A stretch of 64,000 nt of DNA from Rhodovulum sulfidophilum (GTDB lineage Bacteria; Pseudomonadota; Alphaproteobacteria; Rhodobacterales; Rhodobacteraceae). Below the pieces are notes generated by a model. It was not told the origin of the DNA and ran no database searches. It was given only the letters and a program-made list of their open reading frames with translations. Positions 16,381 to 25,652 of the stretch are shown in pieces. The translations under genes and the position numbers were made by a program. Numbering within the stretch: the stretch's first letter is position 1; every line of letters starts with the position of its first letter. The stretch spans positions 1 to 64,000 of the forward strand of contig QFPW01000017.1 of assembly GCA_003241785.1 (NCBI GenBank). Reading direction: 5' to 3'.

Positions 16381-17691
16381 ATGAGCGTGTTCCCTGGCGC
16401 GCCGCTTGGCCGGCGCGGGTTCCTGAAGACCGGCGCGGCGCTCGCCGCGACCGCCGCGCTGCCGCCGGTCTGGGCGCGGGCGCAGACGGTGCCGGCCATT
16501 CCCGAGACGACGGTCCGCTTCGGCGGCTTCGCGGTGACGAACCACTGCTGGACGGTGCTCGCCGCCCAGAAGGGCTTCCTGAAGGACAATGGCATCACCA
16601 TGGCGGGCGGCGTGCCGAAGTCGCTGCTCGAGACCCAGGTGGTGCCGCAGCTGATGAACGGCGAGCTCGACATCACGAGCTACTGGTTCGGCCTCGCGAT
16701 CCAGCAGCTCGACCGGGTGCCGGACCTGCATCCGATCCTCGTCTACAGCTACTTCCAGGGCTCGACGATCGTCGGCGACCCGGCGAAGTACAAGTCGGTC
16801 GACGAGTTCATGGCCGAGGGCATGGCCTGGCCCGAGGCCGCGAAGGCGGCGATCGAGCAGATGCGCGGCAAGAAATTCGCGATCACCGCGAGCCCGAGCA
16901 CGCATCCCTGGAACGAATTCGCGCTCGGCCTCGGCGGCATGACCATGGCCGACACCGACACGATCCCGGTCGAGGATCCGAAGGCGGTCCAGCTCGCGAT
17001 CTCGAACGGCATCGACTTCGCCGCCCCGGGCGGCGCGGTGCAGATCTACCAGCTCCAGTTCCAGGCGGGCTGGAAGCCGATCATGTCGACGCGGCAGATG
17101 GTCAAGTACATGGCGAGCGGCACCGGCTCGCCGCTCAACAGCCTGCTGAACTACGACCTGATCCAGACCACCGGCGCCTATCTCGAGAACAACCGCGACA
17201 CGGTCTATCGCTTCGTCGGGGGCATGTACCGCACGCTCGACTATATCTTCGGGCCGAACCAGACCCAGGCGCTGACCGAATACGCGCCCTTCATCAACGC
17301 GCAGACCGGCGCGCAGATGGACGCGGAATCGATCAAGTTCATCTTCGAGGACCTCGACCCGTTCTTCCAGTGGAAGGACCAGTCCAAGGTCTGGGAGGAC
17401 GAGAGCTACGCGCTCAACTACAAGAACATCTACACCTACCAGATCCAGCAGTTCGTGAAGGCCGGGACGATCCCCGACGAACCCTACGATCTCGACCGCA
17501 TCTTCGCGGCCAAGGGCATCTGGCAGGAGATGGCCGGGATGAAGGACCGGACCGAGGCGCTGCTCGGCAAGGTCTCGGCCACCGACACGGTCGGGCCGGA
17601 GCGCCAGGCGCTGATCGACCAGGCCAAGGCCCATCTCGCCAATTTCAACTTCCTCGACGCCGAGCGCTTCGCCCAGGCGGCGACGGCTTGA
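16381..17691 (+). CDS. ABC importer substrate-binding protein, NMT1/SsuA-like
   Basis: This 436-residue periplasmic binding protein belongs to the nitrate/sulfonate/taurine (NMT1, SsuA, NrtA) group. A twin-arginine signal is visible (RRGFLK at residues 11-16, hydrophobic stretch, then VWARAQT), so it is probably exported folded. The mature part begins TTVRFGGFAVTNHCWTVLAA and keeps the family pattern of an agonist being 'further along' (QKGFLKDNGI). A perfect hairpin follows the stop codon, then permease, ATPase and second permease genes. The ligand is unknown; the downstream carbamoyl hydrolases suggest a ureide or carbamoyl compound. Confidence 0.9.
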   Translation: MSVFPGAPLGRRGFLKTGAALAATAALPPVWARAQTVPAIPETTVRFGGFAVTNHCWTVLAAQKGFLKDNGITMAGGVPKSLLETQVVPQLMNGELDITSYWFGLAIQQLDRVPDLHPILVYSYFQGSTIVGDPAKYKSVDEFMAEGMAWPEAAKAAIEQMRGKKFAITASPSTHPWNEFALGLGGMTMADTDTIPVEDPKAVQLAISNGIDFAAPGGAVQIYQLQFQAGWKPIMSTRQMVKYMASGTGSPLNSLLNYDLIQTTGAYLENNRDTVYRFVGGMYRTLDYIFGPNQTQALTEYAPFINAQTGAQMDAESIKFIFEDLDPFFQWKDQSKVWEDESYALNYKNIYTYQIQQFVKAGTIPDEPYDLDRIFAAKGIWQEMAGMKDRTEALLGKVSATDTVGPERQALIDQAKAHLANFNFLDAERFAQAATA

Positions 17692-17704
17692 CCCCCACCC
17701 CGGC

Positions 17705-17729
17705 GGACCGGCGGCGCGCCCGCCGGTCC
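17705..17729 (+). repeat. Hairpin after the binding-protein gene
   Basis: A perfect 10-bp stem (17705-17714 with 17720-17729) with a 5-base loop lies 14 bp after the stop codon and before the permease gene. It has no T-tract, so it is more likely a 3' mRNA stabiliser or partial attenuator than a full terminator. Confidence 0.65.
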
Positions 17730-17749
17730 CCGCGACGGGAGATCGCGGC

Positions 17750-18598
17750 ATGACCGACATAGACGCGACGCGGGATGCGATGCCGGTGGCGAGCGGGGCC
17801 GCCGCGCCGGCGCGGCCGTCGCCCGAGATCTGGTGGACGCTCGGCGGGATCGCGCTCTTCTTCGTCGCCTGGACGCTCGCTCACCTCGTGATCGGGCGCT
17901 ACCTGCCGCCGCCCTGGCAGGTGATCGCGGCGGCGGCGGCGCATTTCTTCGACAGCCGCTATTTCGTCGGCCTCGGCCTGCCGCCCGGCGGCTACTGGCC
18001 GCATCTGGTCTCGACCACCTATACCGCGCTCCTCGGCTGCGCGATCGGCGCCGGGATCGGTACGCTGACCGGGCTCGGCAGCGCGCATTCGCAGGTGATC
18101 CACCAGATCACCCGGCCGATCGTGGCGATCCTCGGCACCGTGCCGATCCTCGTCGCGGCGCCGTTCTTCCTGATCTGGTTCGGCGTCTCGGAAAACTCGA
18201 AGATCATCCTCGTCGCCTTCTATTCGGCCGTGGTGCTGCATCTCTTCGCGCTCCGCGCCGTCGAGCACCTGCACCCGTCCTTCGCCGAGAGCGCGAGCAC
18301 GCTCGGCGCCGGGCCCTGGATGATCTTCCGCCGCGTCTCGCTGCCCGGATCGGTGCCCGAGCTCTTCGGGGGCCTGCGCGCCGCGCTCGGCGCCGCCTGG
18401 GGGCTCGCCGCGATCACCGAGCTGCTCGGGACCGACCGGGGCATCGGGCGCGTCATCATCACCACCTGGGGCGTGCAGGACATCGCCTCGATGATGGGCG
18501 GGCTCTTCCTGCTCGCGCTGATCGCGGTGATCGCCGACGCGCTCCTGATGCTCGCCCGCCGCGCCGCGACCCGCTGGATGCCCGAGGGCGCGCTTTGA
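17750..18598 (+). CDS. ABC importer permease, SsuC/TauC-like, first copy
   Basis: This 282-residue inner-membrane subunit has about six membrane helices and the cytoplasmic-loop EAA motif (ESASTLGAGPWMIFRRVSLPG) that docks on the ATPase. It is the first of two unequal permeases in this operon, so the transporter is probably a heterodimeric channel. The ATPase gene follows after 13 bp. Confidence 0.9.
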   Translation: MTDIDATRDAMPVASGAAAPARPSPEIWWTLGGIALFFVAWTLAHLVIGRYLPPPWQVIAAAAAHFFDSRYFVGLGLPPGGYWPHLVSTTYTALLGCAIGAGIGTLTGLGSAHSQVIHQITRPIVAILGTVPILVAAPFFLIWFGVSENSKIILVAFYSAVVLHLFALRAVEHLHPSFAESASTLGAGPWMIFRRVSLPGSVPELFGGLRAALGAAWGLAAITELLGTDRGIGRVIITTWGVQDIASMMGGLFLLALIAVIADALLMLARRAATRWMPEGAL

Positions 18599-18611
18599 AC
18601 CGGAGAGACCG

Positions 18612-19379
18612 ATGATCTCGATCACGAACGCCTCCTGCGTCTTCCGCCACGCCTCGGGCCGCGAGGTCCGGGCGCTCGACCGGGTCTCGACGACGATCGG
18701 CGCCGGCGAGTTCGTCTGCCTGCTCGGCCGTTCCGGCCATGGCAAGTCGACGCTCCTGCGCTCGCTCGCGGGCCTCAACGCGCTGACGGCGGGCGAGATC
18801 GCGGTGGACGGCCGGCCGGTGAAGGGCCCCGGCGTCGACCGCGGCATGGTCTTCCAGGAGGACACGGTCTTCCCCTGGATGACCGTGCAGGCCAATGTCG
18901 AATTCGGCCTGCTCGCGCAGGGGATCCCGGCGGCGGAGCGCCAAGGCGTCGCCCGCGAATGGCTCGACAAGGTCGGCCTCGGCCGCTTCGGCGACAGCTG
19001 GCCGAAGGAGCTCTCGGGCGGCATGCGCAAGCGCGTGGCGATCGCGACGGCCTTCGCCGGCGGCGCGCCGATCCTCCTGATGGACGAGCCCTTCGGCCCG
19101 CTCGACTACGTGACCCGGCGCGACCTGCAGAACCTGCTCATCGACCTCTGGCGCGGCACGGGCCGCACCATCGTCTTCGTCACCCATGACATCGAGGAGG
19201 CGCTGGTCCTCGCCGAGCGGGCGCTGGTCCTGCGCGCGGGCCGGATGGTCGACGACATCCGCGTTGATCTCTCCCGGCCCCGCGACGAGGAGGAACGCGC
19301 GAGCCCGCGCGGCATCGCGATCTCGAAGACCATCCTCGGCCATCTCGAGCTCGAGCAGCACACGCCGGGGGCCGCGTGA
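18612..19379 (+). CDS. ABC importer ATPase, SsuB/TauB-like
   Basis: This 255-residue ATP-binding subunit has Walker A (GRSGHGKST), signature (LSGGMRKR), Walker B (LLMDEPFGPLD) and switch His (VTHDIEEA). It drives the importer made of the two flanking permeases and the binding protein at 16381. Its stop overlaps the start of the second permease (TGATG). Confidence 0.93.
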   Translation: MISITNASCVFRHASGREVRALDRVSTTIGAGEFVCLLGRSGHGKSTLLRSLAGLNALTAGEIAVDGRPVKGPGVDRGMVFQEDTVFPWMTVQANVEFGLLAQGIPAAERQGVAREWLDKVGLGRFGDSWPKELSGGMRKRVAIATAFAGGAPILLMDEPFGPLDYVTRRDLQNLLIDLWRGTGRTIVFVTHDIEEALVLAERALVLRAGRMVDDIRVDLSRPRDEEERASPRGIAISKTILGHLELEQHTPGAA

Positions 19380-20248
19380 TGGGCGCCATCCGCCGCCTCG
19401 GCGCGGGCCTGCGCCGCGACTGGATCAGCGTTCTCGTGGTGATCGCGCTCATCGTCGGCTGGGAGATCGCGGGCCACATGGCGCCGCGCAGCCCGCTCCG
19501 GGAATCGCCGATCGTGCCGCCCTGGGAGTTCATCTTCGGCCGCGCCCTGATCGGCCTCTCGGACTACTGGAAAATCGAGATGTGGGCGCCGGTGCCGCAG
19601 CTCGGCGGCGCGCAGACCCTGCTCGGCGCGGCGCTCGCGCTCGTCTTCCATTCGGCGCTGACGCTGTTCCGGCTGACGGTCGGCCTCGCGCTCGGCGGCG
19701 TCGCGGGCGTCCTCCTCGGCCTCGCACTCTCCTGGTCCTCGCGGGTGCGCAAGCTCGTGGCGCCGTCGCTCCATCTCGCGCGGATGTGCCCGCTGCTCGC
19801 GATGATCCCGCTGTTCCAGTTCTGGTTCGGCGCCACCAACTGGGCGGCCATCGTCTTCGTCGCCTATGGCGTCGGCGTCATCTATCTGATCGGCACGGTC
19901 AACGCCGTCGCCAACGTGCCGGCGAAATACGTCGAGAACGCCCGCGTCCTCGGCGCCTCGCGGCTCCGGATCTATCGCTCGGTCATCCTGCCCGCGATCC
20001 TGCCCGAGCTCTTCTCGAGCGTGTTCCTCACCCTCGGCCTCGCCTGGTCGGCGGTGATCGGCGCCGAATACATCGGTGTCGAGAGCGGCATCGGCCGGAT
20101 GGTGATCTGGTCGGAATATTTCTCCAACACCGGACGCATGGCGCTCATCACCCTCGTCATCCTCGCCTATGCGATGGCGAGCTTCGCGCTCTGCCGCGCG
20201 CTGCGCGACCGCGTCCTCGCCTGGACGCCGAAACGCCCCGGCGCCTGA
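19379..20248 (+). CDS. ABC importer permease, SsuC/TauC-like, second copy
   Basis: This 289-residue inner-membrane subunit carries the EAA motif (ENARVLGASRLRIYRSVILPA). It is clearly different from the permease at 17750, so the two copies are not a recent duplication. A GTG at 19376 is also in frame; ATG 19379 is preferred. Four catabolic genes for a reduced or carbamoylated substrate begin 28 bp downstream. Confidence 0.9.
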   Translation: MGAIRRLGAGLRRDWISVLVVIALIVGWEIAGHMAPRSPLRESPIVPPWEFIFGRALIGLSDYWKIEMWAPVPQLGGAQTLLGAALALVFHSALTLFRLTVGLALGGVAGVLLGLALSWSSRVRKLVAPSLHLARMCPLLAMIPLFQFWFGATNWAAIVFVAYGVGVIYLIGTVNAVANVPAKYVENARVLGASRLRIYRSVILPAILPELFSSVFLTLGLAWSAVIGAEYIGVESGIGRMVIWSEYFSNTGRMALITLVILAYAMASFALCRALRDRVLAWTPKRPGA

Positions 20249-20276
20249 CATCGAACCCGTGGATGGACCAAGCAAG

Positions 20277-21026
20277 ATGAAGAGACTCGAGGGAAAGAAG
20301 GCGCTGGTGATCGGTTCCGCGACCGGGATCGGCGCCGCCGTCTGCCGGCTGTTCGGCCGGGAGGGCGCCGACGTGGCGCTCGCCGATCTCGGCCGCGCCG
20401 AGCCGCGCGCGGCGCTCGTAGCCGAGCTGACCGGGCTCGGCGTCGACGCCTTCGCGCTGGAATGCGACGTGACCGACCGCGCCCAGGTCGAGGCGGCGGT
20501 CGCCGCCGCGGTGGCACGCTTCGGCGCGGTCGACATCGTGGTCAACAACGCGGGTCTCGGCGCCAACGCCGATTTCCCCGATCAGGACTGGGACCAGTGG
20601 CATCGGGTGATTGACATCAACCTCAACGGCGTCGCCTATGGCATGAAGGCCGCCCTCGCCCACATGCTGCCGCGCGGCACGGGGCGGATCATCAACACCG
20701 CCTCGCAGCTCTCGCACAAGCCCGCGCCGGGCAACGCCGCCTATTGCGCCGCCAAGGCCGGCGTCGTCGGGCTCAGCGTCTCGGTCGCGCAGGAGGTGGC
20801 GGCGCGCGGGGTGACGATCAACTGCGTCTGCCCGGGACCGACCGACACGCCGATGTGGAACGCCGGCGACGACGAATGGAACAGATGGAAGCTCTCGACC
20901 CTGCCGATCCGCCGCATCGGCCAGCCCGAAGAAATCGCCTGGGCCTATGTCTATCTCGCCTCCGACGAGGCCGGCTACATGGTCGGCCAGTCGATCTCGC
21001 CGAACGGCGGCGACGTGATGTGGTGA
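20277..21026 (+). CDS. Short-chain dehydrogenase/reductase
   Basis: This 249-residue classical SDR has the cofactor motif TGIGAA (in IGSATGIGAAV), NNAG, and the catalytic Ser-Tyr-Lys set (TASQ..., then YCAAK). The C-terminal NGGDVMW segment is typical. An Asp after strand two (ALADLG) favours NAD(H). It should oxidise a hydroxyl or reduce a ketone of the imported compound. It lies in the operon 16381-24400. Confidence 0.9.
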   Translation: MKRLEGKKALVIGSATGIGAAVCRLFGREGADVALADLGRAEPRAALVAELTGLGVDAFALECDVTDRAQVEAAVAAAVARFGAVDIVVNNAGLGANADFPDQDWDQWHRVIDINLNGVAYGMKAALAHMLPRGTGRIINTASQLSHKPAPGNAAYCAAKAGVVGLSVSVAQEVAARGVTINCVCPGPTDTPMWNAGDDEWNRWKLSTLPIRRIGQPEEIAWAYVYLASDEAGYMVGQSISPNGGDVMW

Positions 21027-21069
21027 CGCGCGCCGCGCCCGACTTCCCGAACAAGCAACTGGACCAGAG

Positions 21070-22320
21070 ATGAACGTGATGACCTCCCCCCGCGTCGAGA
21101 TCGACGCCGCCTATGTCGAGCGGCTGATCATGGAGACCGCGGCCTTCGGCGCCTATGGCGAGACCGGCGTCTGGCGCACCGTCTACTCGCCGGAATGGGT
21201 CGCGGCCAACGACGCCTACGCCCGCTGGTGCGAGGAGGCGGGCCTCGCCGTCACCCGCGACGCGGTCGGCAACGTCTGGGGCCGGCTCGAAGGCTCCGAG
21301 GGGGGCAAGTCGATCGTCTCGGGCTCGCACATGGACACCCAGCGCCCCGGCGGCCGCTACGACGGCACGCTCGGCGCGCTCGCCGGCCTCATCGCGATCA
21401 AGGCGCTGAAGGAGCAGTTCGGCCAGCCGAAGCGCAGCCTCGAGGCGCTCAGCCTCTGCGAGGAGGAAGGCAGCCGCTTCCCCGGCACCAACTTCTGGGG
21501 CTCGCGCGGGATCACCGGCCGGATCGCGCCGGGCGACGCCGAGGCGATGAAGGGCTATGACGACGAGACCATGGCCGAGGCGATGCTCGCCATCGGCCTC
21601 GACCCGGCGCGCATCCCCGAGGCGAAGCGCGACGACATCGAGAGCTTCGTCGAGCTCCATATCGAACAGGGCCCGATCCTCGAACAGGCGGGCCTGCCCG
21701 TGGCGATCGTCGACGCGATCACCGGCATCCGGCACTACGACGTGCTGCTGACCGGGGTGCAGAACCACGCCGGCGGCTTCCCGATGGACATCCGCAACGA
21801 CCCGGCCGCCGGTTTCGCCGAGATCGCCTCGGGCGTCATCAACACCGCGCACCGGATGGGTCGCCCGGCGGTGACGACCGTGGGCCGGATCGTGCCCTAT
21901 CCGAACCGCCCCGCCGTCATCCCGCGCGAGGTCCGCTTCACCGTCGACGCCCGCCATCCGGTGCCCGAGAAGCGCGCCGAGATGTACGCGGCGCACGAGG
22001 GGCTGATGCGCGAGGTCGCGGCCCGGCGCGGACTCGGGATCAGCTGGGAGCATTACGTCGACCACGAGCCCTGCCTCTCCGACCCCGACCTGGTGAAGAC
22101 CTTCCAGCAGTCGGCGAAGGAGCAGGGCGTGCCCTTCATGACGATGCCGAGCGGCGCGGGCCACGACAGCCAGCAGATGGCGGCGATCGCCAAGGTCTGC
22201 ATGATCTTCGTCCGCTCCAAGGACGGCCGCAGCCACACGCCGGAGGAATTCTCCTCGATCGAGGACATCGTCGAGGGCATCCGCGTGCTGGCCGCGGGCC
22301 TGCACAAGCTCGCCTACTGA
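21070..22320 (+). CDS. M20-family N-carbamoyl-amino-acid hydrolase / ureidopropionase
   Basis: This 416-residue zinc amidohydrolase belongs to the HyuC / allantoate amidohydrolase / beta-ureidopropionase group. It should hydrolyse an N-carbamoyl-L-amino acid, N-carbamoyl-beta-alanine or related ureido acid to the amine, CO2 and NH3. Metal and catalytic residues are visible: His87 in GSHMDT, Asp98 in GGRYDG, the EEE of CEEEGSRF, His in VELHIEQG and the C-terminal His in SHTPEE. The downstream epimerase gene overlaps its stop (ATGA-type), so they are coupled. Substrate chirality cannot be told apart from sequence. Confidence 0.9.
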   Translation: MNVMTSPRVEIDAAYVERLIMETAAFGAYGETGVWRTVYSPEWVAANDAYARWCEEAGLAVTRDAVGNVWGRLEGSEGGKSIVSGSHMDTQRPGGRYDGTLGALAGLIAIKALKEQFGQPKRSLEALSLCEEEGSRFPGTNFWGSRGITGRIAPGDAEAMKGYDDETMAEAMLAIGLDPARIPEAKRDDIESFVELHIEQGPILEQAGLPVAIVDAITGIRHYDVLLTGVQNHAGGFPMDIRNDPAAGFAEIASGVINTAHRMGRPAVTTVGRIVPYPNRPAVIPREVRFTVDARHPVPEKRAEMYAAHEGLMREVAARRGLGISWEHYVDHEPCLSDPDLVKTFQQSAKEQGVPFMTMPSGAGHDSQQMAAIAKVCMIFVRSKDGRSHTPEEFSSIEDIVEGIRVLAAGLHKLAY

Positions 22321-23360
22321 TGACCGGGAGCACCCCCGAGGGCCCCCGGGTCCTCGTCACCGGCGCCGGCGGCTTCGTGATGAGCGTGCTGATCGCGCGC
22401 CTGCTCGGGACCATGCCCGCCGCCCGCGTCACGGCGCTGGACCTCGCGCCGCTCGACGCGGCGGCGACGGCGTATCTCGCGCCCTGGCGGGACCGGATCG
22501 ACTTCGTGCTCTGCGACGTCACCGACCGCGTGGCACTCGCCGAGGTGGTGGGCGCGGCGGCGCCGGAGGTCGTGGTCCACGGCGCCACGATCACGCATGT
22601 TCCCGCCTGGGAATACGAGCGGCCGCACGGCTTCATCGACGTCAACATCTCGGGCACGCTCAACGTGCTCGAGGCCGCCCGCGCGGCCGGCGCGCTCCGG
22701 CGCGTGCTGCACGTCAGCAGCGCGGCGGTCTATGGCGGCGGAGACCCGACGGTCGCCCCCGCCGCGCTGGCCGAGGAGGAGCGGTTCTTCCGCCCCTCCG
22801 AATACTACGGCATCGGCAAGCTCGGCGGCGAGCTGGTCGCGAAGCGCTTCTCCGAGCTCCACGGCATCCCGGCGCCGGTCGTGCGCTTCACCCGCGTCTT
22901 CGGCCCGATGGAGCGGCCGACCGGCGGGCGCAAGCTCATGCACCTGCCGCGCGCGATGATGGCGCATCTGCTCGCCGGCACCCCGATCCGCGTGACCGAG
23001 CGCAGCCGCGCCACCGCCGGCGACTGGATCAGCGTCGAGGACGTCGCCGAGGCGATGCTGGCGATCCTCGGAACCGAGCACGCGAACGGCATCTACAACA
23101 TCGCGACCGGCCGCCCGATCCCGCTCCCCGAGATGCTCGCCGCGGCGCCGGTCGCGGTCGACTGGGTGCCGGACGACGCGCCGGCCGACGCCGATTTCGA
23201 TCCCGCGCTCCGCCACGGCCAGCACGCCTGGTACGATATCGCGGCGCTGCGCCGCGACACCGGCTGGGAGCCCCGGCCGATCGCCGCCCAGATCGCGAGC
23301 TACGCGACCTGGGCGCGCGCCAACCCCGCCGCCGTCGCGGCGGAGCCCCTTTCCGCCTGA
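22320..23360 (+). CDS. NAD-dependent epimerase/dehydratase-family protein
   Basis: This 346-residue extended SDR has the nucleotide motif VTGAGGFVMS and a Tyr-Lys pair (EYYGIGK). Relatives act on nucleotide sugars or on sugar acids, for example in erythronate and related sugar-acid catabolism. In this operon, between carbamoylase and RidA genes, a dehydrogenase acting on a small hydroxylated acid is more likely than sugar-nucleotide chemistry, but that is inference. Confidence 0.85.
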   Translation: MTGSTPEGPRVLVTGAGGFVMSVLIARLLGTMPAARVTALDLAPLDAAATAYLAPWRDRIDFVLCDVTDRVALAEVVGAAAPEVVVHGATITHVPAWEYERPHGFIDVNISGTLNVLEAARAAGALRRVLHVSSAAVYGGGDPTVAPAALAEEERFFRPSEYYGIGKLGGELVAKRFSELHGIPAPVVRFTRVFGPMERPTGGRKLMHLPRAMMAHLLAGTPIRVTERSRATAGDWISVEDVAEAMLAILGTEHANGIYNIATGRPIPLPEMLAAAPVAVDWVPDDAPADADFDPALRHGQHAWYDIAALRRDTGWEPRPIAAQIASYATWARANPAAVAAEPLSA

Positions 23361-23382
23361 CCGAAGACCCAGAGGACGACCC

Positions 23383-23739
23383 ATGATCACCCGCATCCAA
23401 CCCGGCACCCGCCTCTCGCACGCCGTGACCTTCCCGCTTTCGGGCACGCTCGTCATGACGGCGGGCGAGGTCGCCGACGATCCCGAGGCGAACATCACCG
23501 TGCAGACCGAGCAGGTCCTCGCGAAGATCGACGCGCTGCTCGCCGAGGCCGGGACCGACAAGACCGCGCTCCTCGGCGCCTATGTCTGGCTGCCCGACAT
23601 CGGCGATTTCGCGGCGATGAACGCGGTCTGGGACGCCTGGCTGCCCGAGGGCGGCGCGCCGGTCCGCGCCTGCGTCGAGGCGAAGCTCGCGGATCCGCGG
23701 CTCAAGGTCGAGATCCAGGTGACGGCCCTGAAGGCGTGA
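23383..23739 (+). CDS. RidA/YjgF-family protein 1
   Basis: This 118-residue protein is of RidA fold. RidA proteins hydrolyse reactive enamine/imine intermediates to 2-oxo acids. The AYVWLPDIGDFAAMNAVWDAW segment and ACVEAKLADPRLKVEIQVTA C-terminus are family features. The Arg of the usual PAR.TV motif appears as VRACVEA, so the anion-binding Arg is plausibly kept but the context differs. It would fit as a scavenger of imino acids made by the flavoprotein at 24405. Confidence 0.85.
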   Translation: MITRIQPGTRLSHAVTFPLSGTLVMTAGEVADDPEANITVQTEQVLAKIDALLAEAGTDKTALLGAYVWLPDIGDFAAMNAVWDAWLPEGGAPVRACVEAKLADPRLKVEIQVTALKA

Positions 23740-23746
23740 GGCGAAG

Positions 23747-24400
23747 ATGAGCTACGAAGACGACGTTCGCGACTTCTACGTCCGGCACGGGTTCGGGGGC
23801 CGGAACGGCTTCGGCAAGCGCCCGGCGGTGGTCGTCATCGACCTCGCCGGGTCCTGGCTCGACCCGAAGAAGTCGCAGCACGGCACGACCCGGCTCGAAT
23901 CCGTGGTCACGCGGACCTGCGACATCCTCGCGGCGGCGCGGGCGGCGGGGCATCCGGTGTTCTTCACCACGATGCGCCCCGATCCGGTCGACGTGAAGGG
24001 CCCGATCGGCGCCAAGCTGCCGCAGATGCGGAGCGGCGCCGCGAACCCGCTCGCGGACCAGATGGCCGAGCTCGACCCGCGCCTCGGGCGGCGCGACGAC
24101 GAGCCGCTCTTCAACAAGCCGCGCGCCTCGGCCTTCTACGGCACGCCCTTCGACGCCTATCTCAACGCCCGCGGCGTCGACACGCTGATCATCACCGGCT
24201 GCAGCACCAGCGGCTGCGTCCGCGCCACGGCGGAATCGGCGCATAACCGCAACCTGCACGGCATCGTGGTGCGCGACGCGGTCGGTGAGCGGTCCCCGAT
24301 CGCGCACGAGGCGAACCTGACCGACATCGACCTGCGCTACGCCGACGTGGTCGATGGCGCCGAGGTGATCGCCTATCTCGCGGCGACGCCGGCCGCCTGA
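23747..24400 (+). CDS. Isochorismatase-family hydrolase, N-carbamoylsarcosine amidase-like
   Basis: This 217-residue cysteine hydrolase has the triad Asp32 (VIDLAGSW), Lys124 (FNKPRASAF) and Cys157 (GCSTSGCVRAT). The N-terminal RHGFGGRNGFGKRPA segment resembles N-carbamoylsarcosine amidohydrolase more than plain isochorismatases. The expected reaction is N-carbamoylsarcosine to sarcosine plus CO2 and NH3. It closes the operon begun at 16381 and converges on the flavoprotein gene. Confidence 0.85.
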   Translation: MSYEDDVRDFYVRHGFGGRNGFGKRPAVVVIDLAGSWLDPKKSQHGTTRLESVVTRTCDILAAARAAGHPVFFTTMRPDPVDVKGPIGAKLPQMRSGAANPLADQMAELDPRLGRRDDEPLFNKPRASAFYGTPFDAYLNARGVDTLIITGCSTSGCVRATAESAHNRNLHGIVVRDAVGERSPIAHEANLTDIDLRYADVVDGAEVIAYLAATPAA

Positions 24401-24404
24401 ACCG

Positions 24405-25649
24405 TCAGGCCCGGAACCGCGTCGCCGCGAACGGCGCCGGATCGACATAGGGCTTCTCGCCGGTCATCAGCTCGGCGAGCAGCCGGCCCGTCGCCGGGCC
24501 GAGCGTCAGCCCCTGATGCCCGTGCCCGAAGGCGAACCAGAGCTTGTCGTGCCTCGGCGCCGGTCCGATGACCGGCAGCATGTCGACCGTGCAGGGCCGG
24601 CTGCCGAGCCAGGGCGCCGGATCGAGCCGCGGCCCGAGCGGGAAGAGCCGCCGCGCGACCTTCTCGGCGCCGGCGAGCTGGCGGGGCGTCGCGGGCGCCG
24701 TCTGGCGCGCGAGCTCCGCGCCGGTGGTGAGCCGGATCCCGGCGCGCATCGGCGCCAGGAGATAGCCGGTCTCGAGATCGGCGAGCCAGTTGCCGAGCGG
24801 CCGGTCGGGATCGGTCCCGTAATGCATGTGATAGCCGCGCTTCACGAAGAGCGGCAGGCGGTAGCCGAGGCCGCGGGTGATCCCGTCCGACCAAGGCCCG
24901 GCCGCGATCACCACCGCCTCCGCCGCTTCCTCGCGCCCGTCGATCGCGAGCCGCCAGCCCGCGCCGCGCCGCGCGAGCCCCGCGGCCTCGCCGGTCGCAC
25001 GCGCGCCGCCGAGCCGCTCGAAGGCCGCGGCGTAGGCCTCGACCAGCGCGGCGGGGTCGCGGATGGTCCAGGTGTCGGACCAGTGGATCGCCCCCGCCAT
25101 CGGCTCCATCAGATGCGGCTCGCGGCGCGCCAGTTCCGCGCCGTCGATCGCCTCGCTCAGCACGCCGTAGGCCCGCGCGTTCGCCTCGGCCCGCGCCGCC
25201 GCCCCGGCGAGCCGCGCCGGGGTCCGGTAGGCGTCGAGCCATCCGGCCTTGCGCACCAGATCCCCGGCGCCCGCCAGCTCGACCAGCGGCGCGTGCTCGG
25301 CGAGCGACTGGGCGATCAGCGTCGCATAGGCCGCCGTGATCGCCCGGTGCCGCGCCGGCGCCGAATGCCACCAGTAGCGCAGGAGCGCGCCGGCGGTCGC
25401 CGGCAGCGCCGAGGGATGGTAGCTGATGTCGACGCCCCGCCGCGCCAGCGCCGCGATGAGATCCATGGGCGCGCGCGGGAAGGCGTAGGGCGCCACCGCC
25501 TCGCGCTGGATGATGCCGGAATTGCCGAAGGATGTGCCATGCCCCGGCCGCCCCCGGTCGACGAGCAGCACGTCGAGCCCGCGGCGGCGCAGGTGCAGCG
25601 CGACCGAGACGCCGACGATGCCGGCGCCGATGACGAGGACGTCGCGCAC
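24405..25649 (-). CDS. FAD-dependent D-amino-acid dehydrogenase / sarcosine oxidase-like protein
   Basis: This 414-residue flavoprotein of the DAO/DadA family has the FAD-binding GAGIVG near the N-terminus, a TSFGNSGII segment and a C-terminal FGHGHQGLTLGPATG motif. DadA-type enzymes oxidise D-amino acids (or sarcosine/glycine-like amines) to imino acids that become 2-oxo acids. Its gene begins 3 bp after the D-hydantoinase stop on the same strand, so the two form an operon. This pairing suggests that the D-amino acid released from hydantoins is its substrate. Confidence 0.88.
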   Translation of the reverse strand: MRDVLVIGAGIVGVSVALHLRRRGLDVLLVDRGRPGHGTSFGNSGIIQREAVAPYAFPRAPMDLIAALARRGVDISYHPSALPATAGALLRYWWHSAPARHRAITAAYATLIAQSLAEHAPLVELAGAGDLVRKAGWLDAYRTPARLAGAAARAEANARAYGVLSEAIDGAELARREPHLMEPMAGAIHWSDTWTIRDPAALVEAYAAAFERLGGARATGEAAGLARRGAGWRLAIDGREEAAEAVVIAAGPWSDGITRGLGYRLPLFVKRGYHMHYGTDPDRPLGNWLADLETGYLLAPMRAGIRLTTGAELARQTAPATPRQLAGAEKVARRLFPLGPRLDPAPWLGSRPCTVDMLPVIGPAPRHDKLWFAFGHGHQGLTLGPATGRLLAELMTGEKPYVDPAPFAATRFRA

Positions 25650-25652
25650 CGG

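Noticed and set aside
17705..17729. Hairpin after the binding-protein gene as an intrinsic terminator
   Set aside because: There is no T-tract and the permease, ATPase and second permease genes that complete the importer follow directly, so full termination is unlikely.
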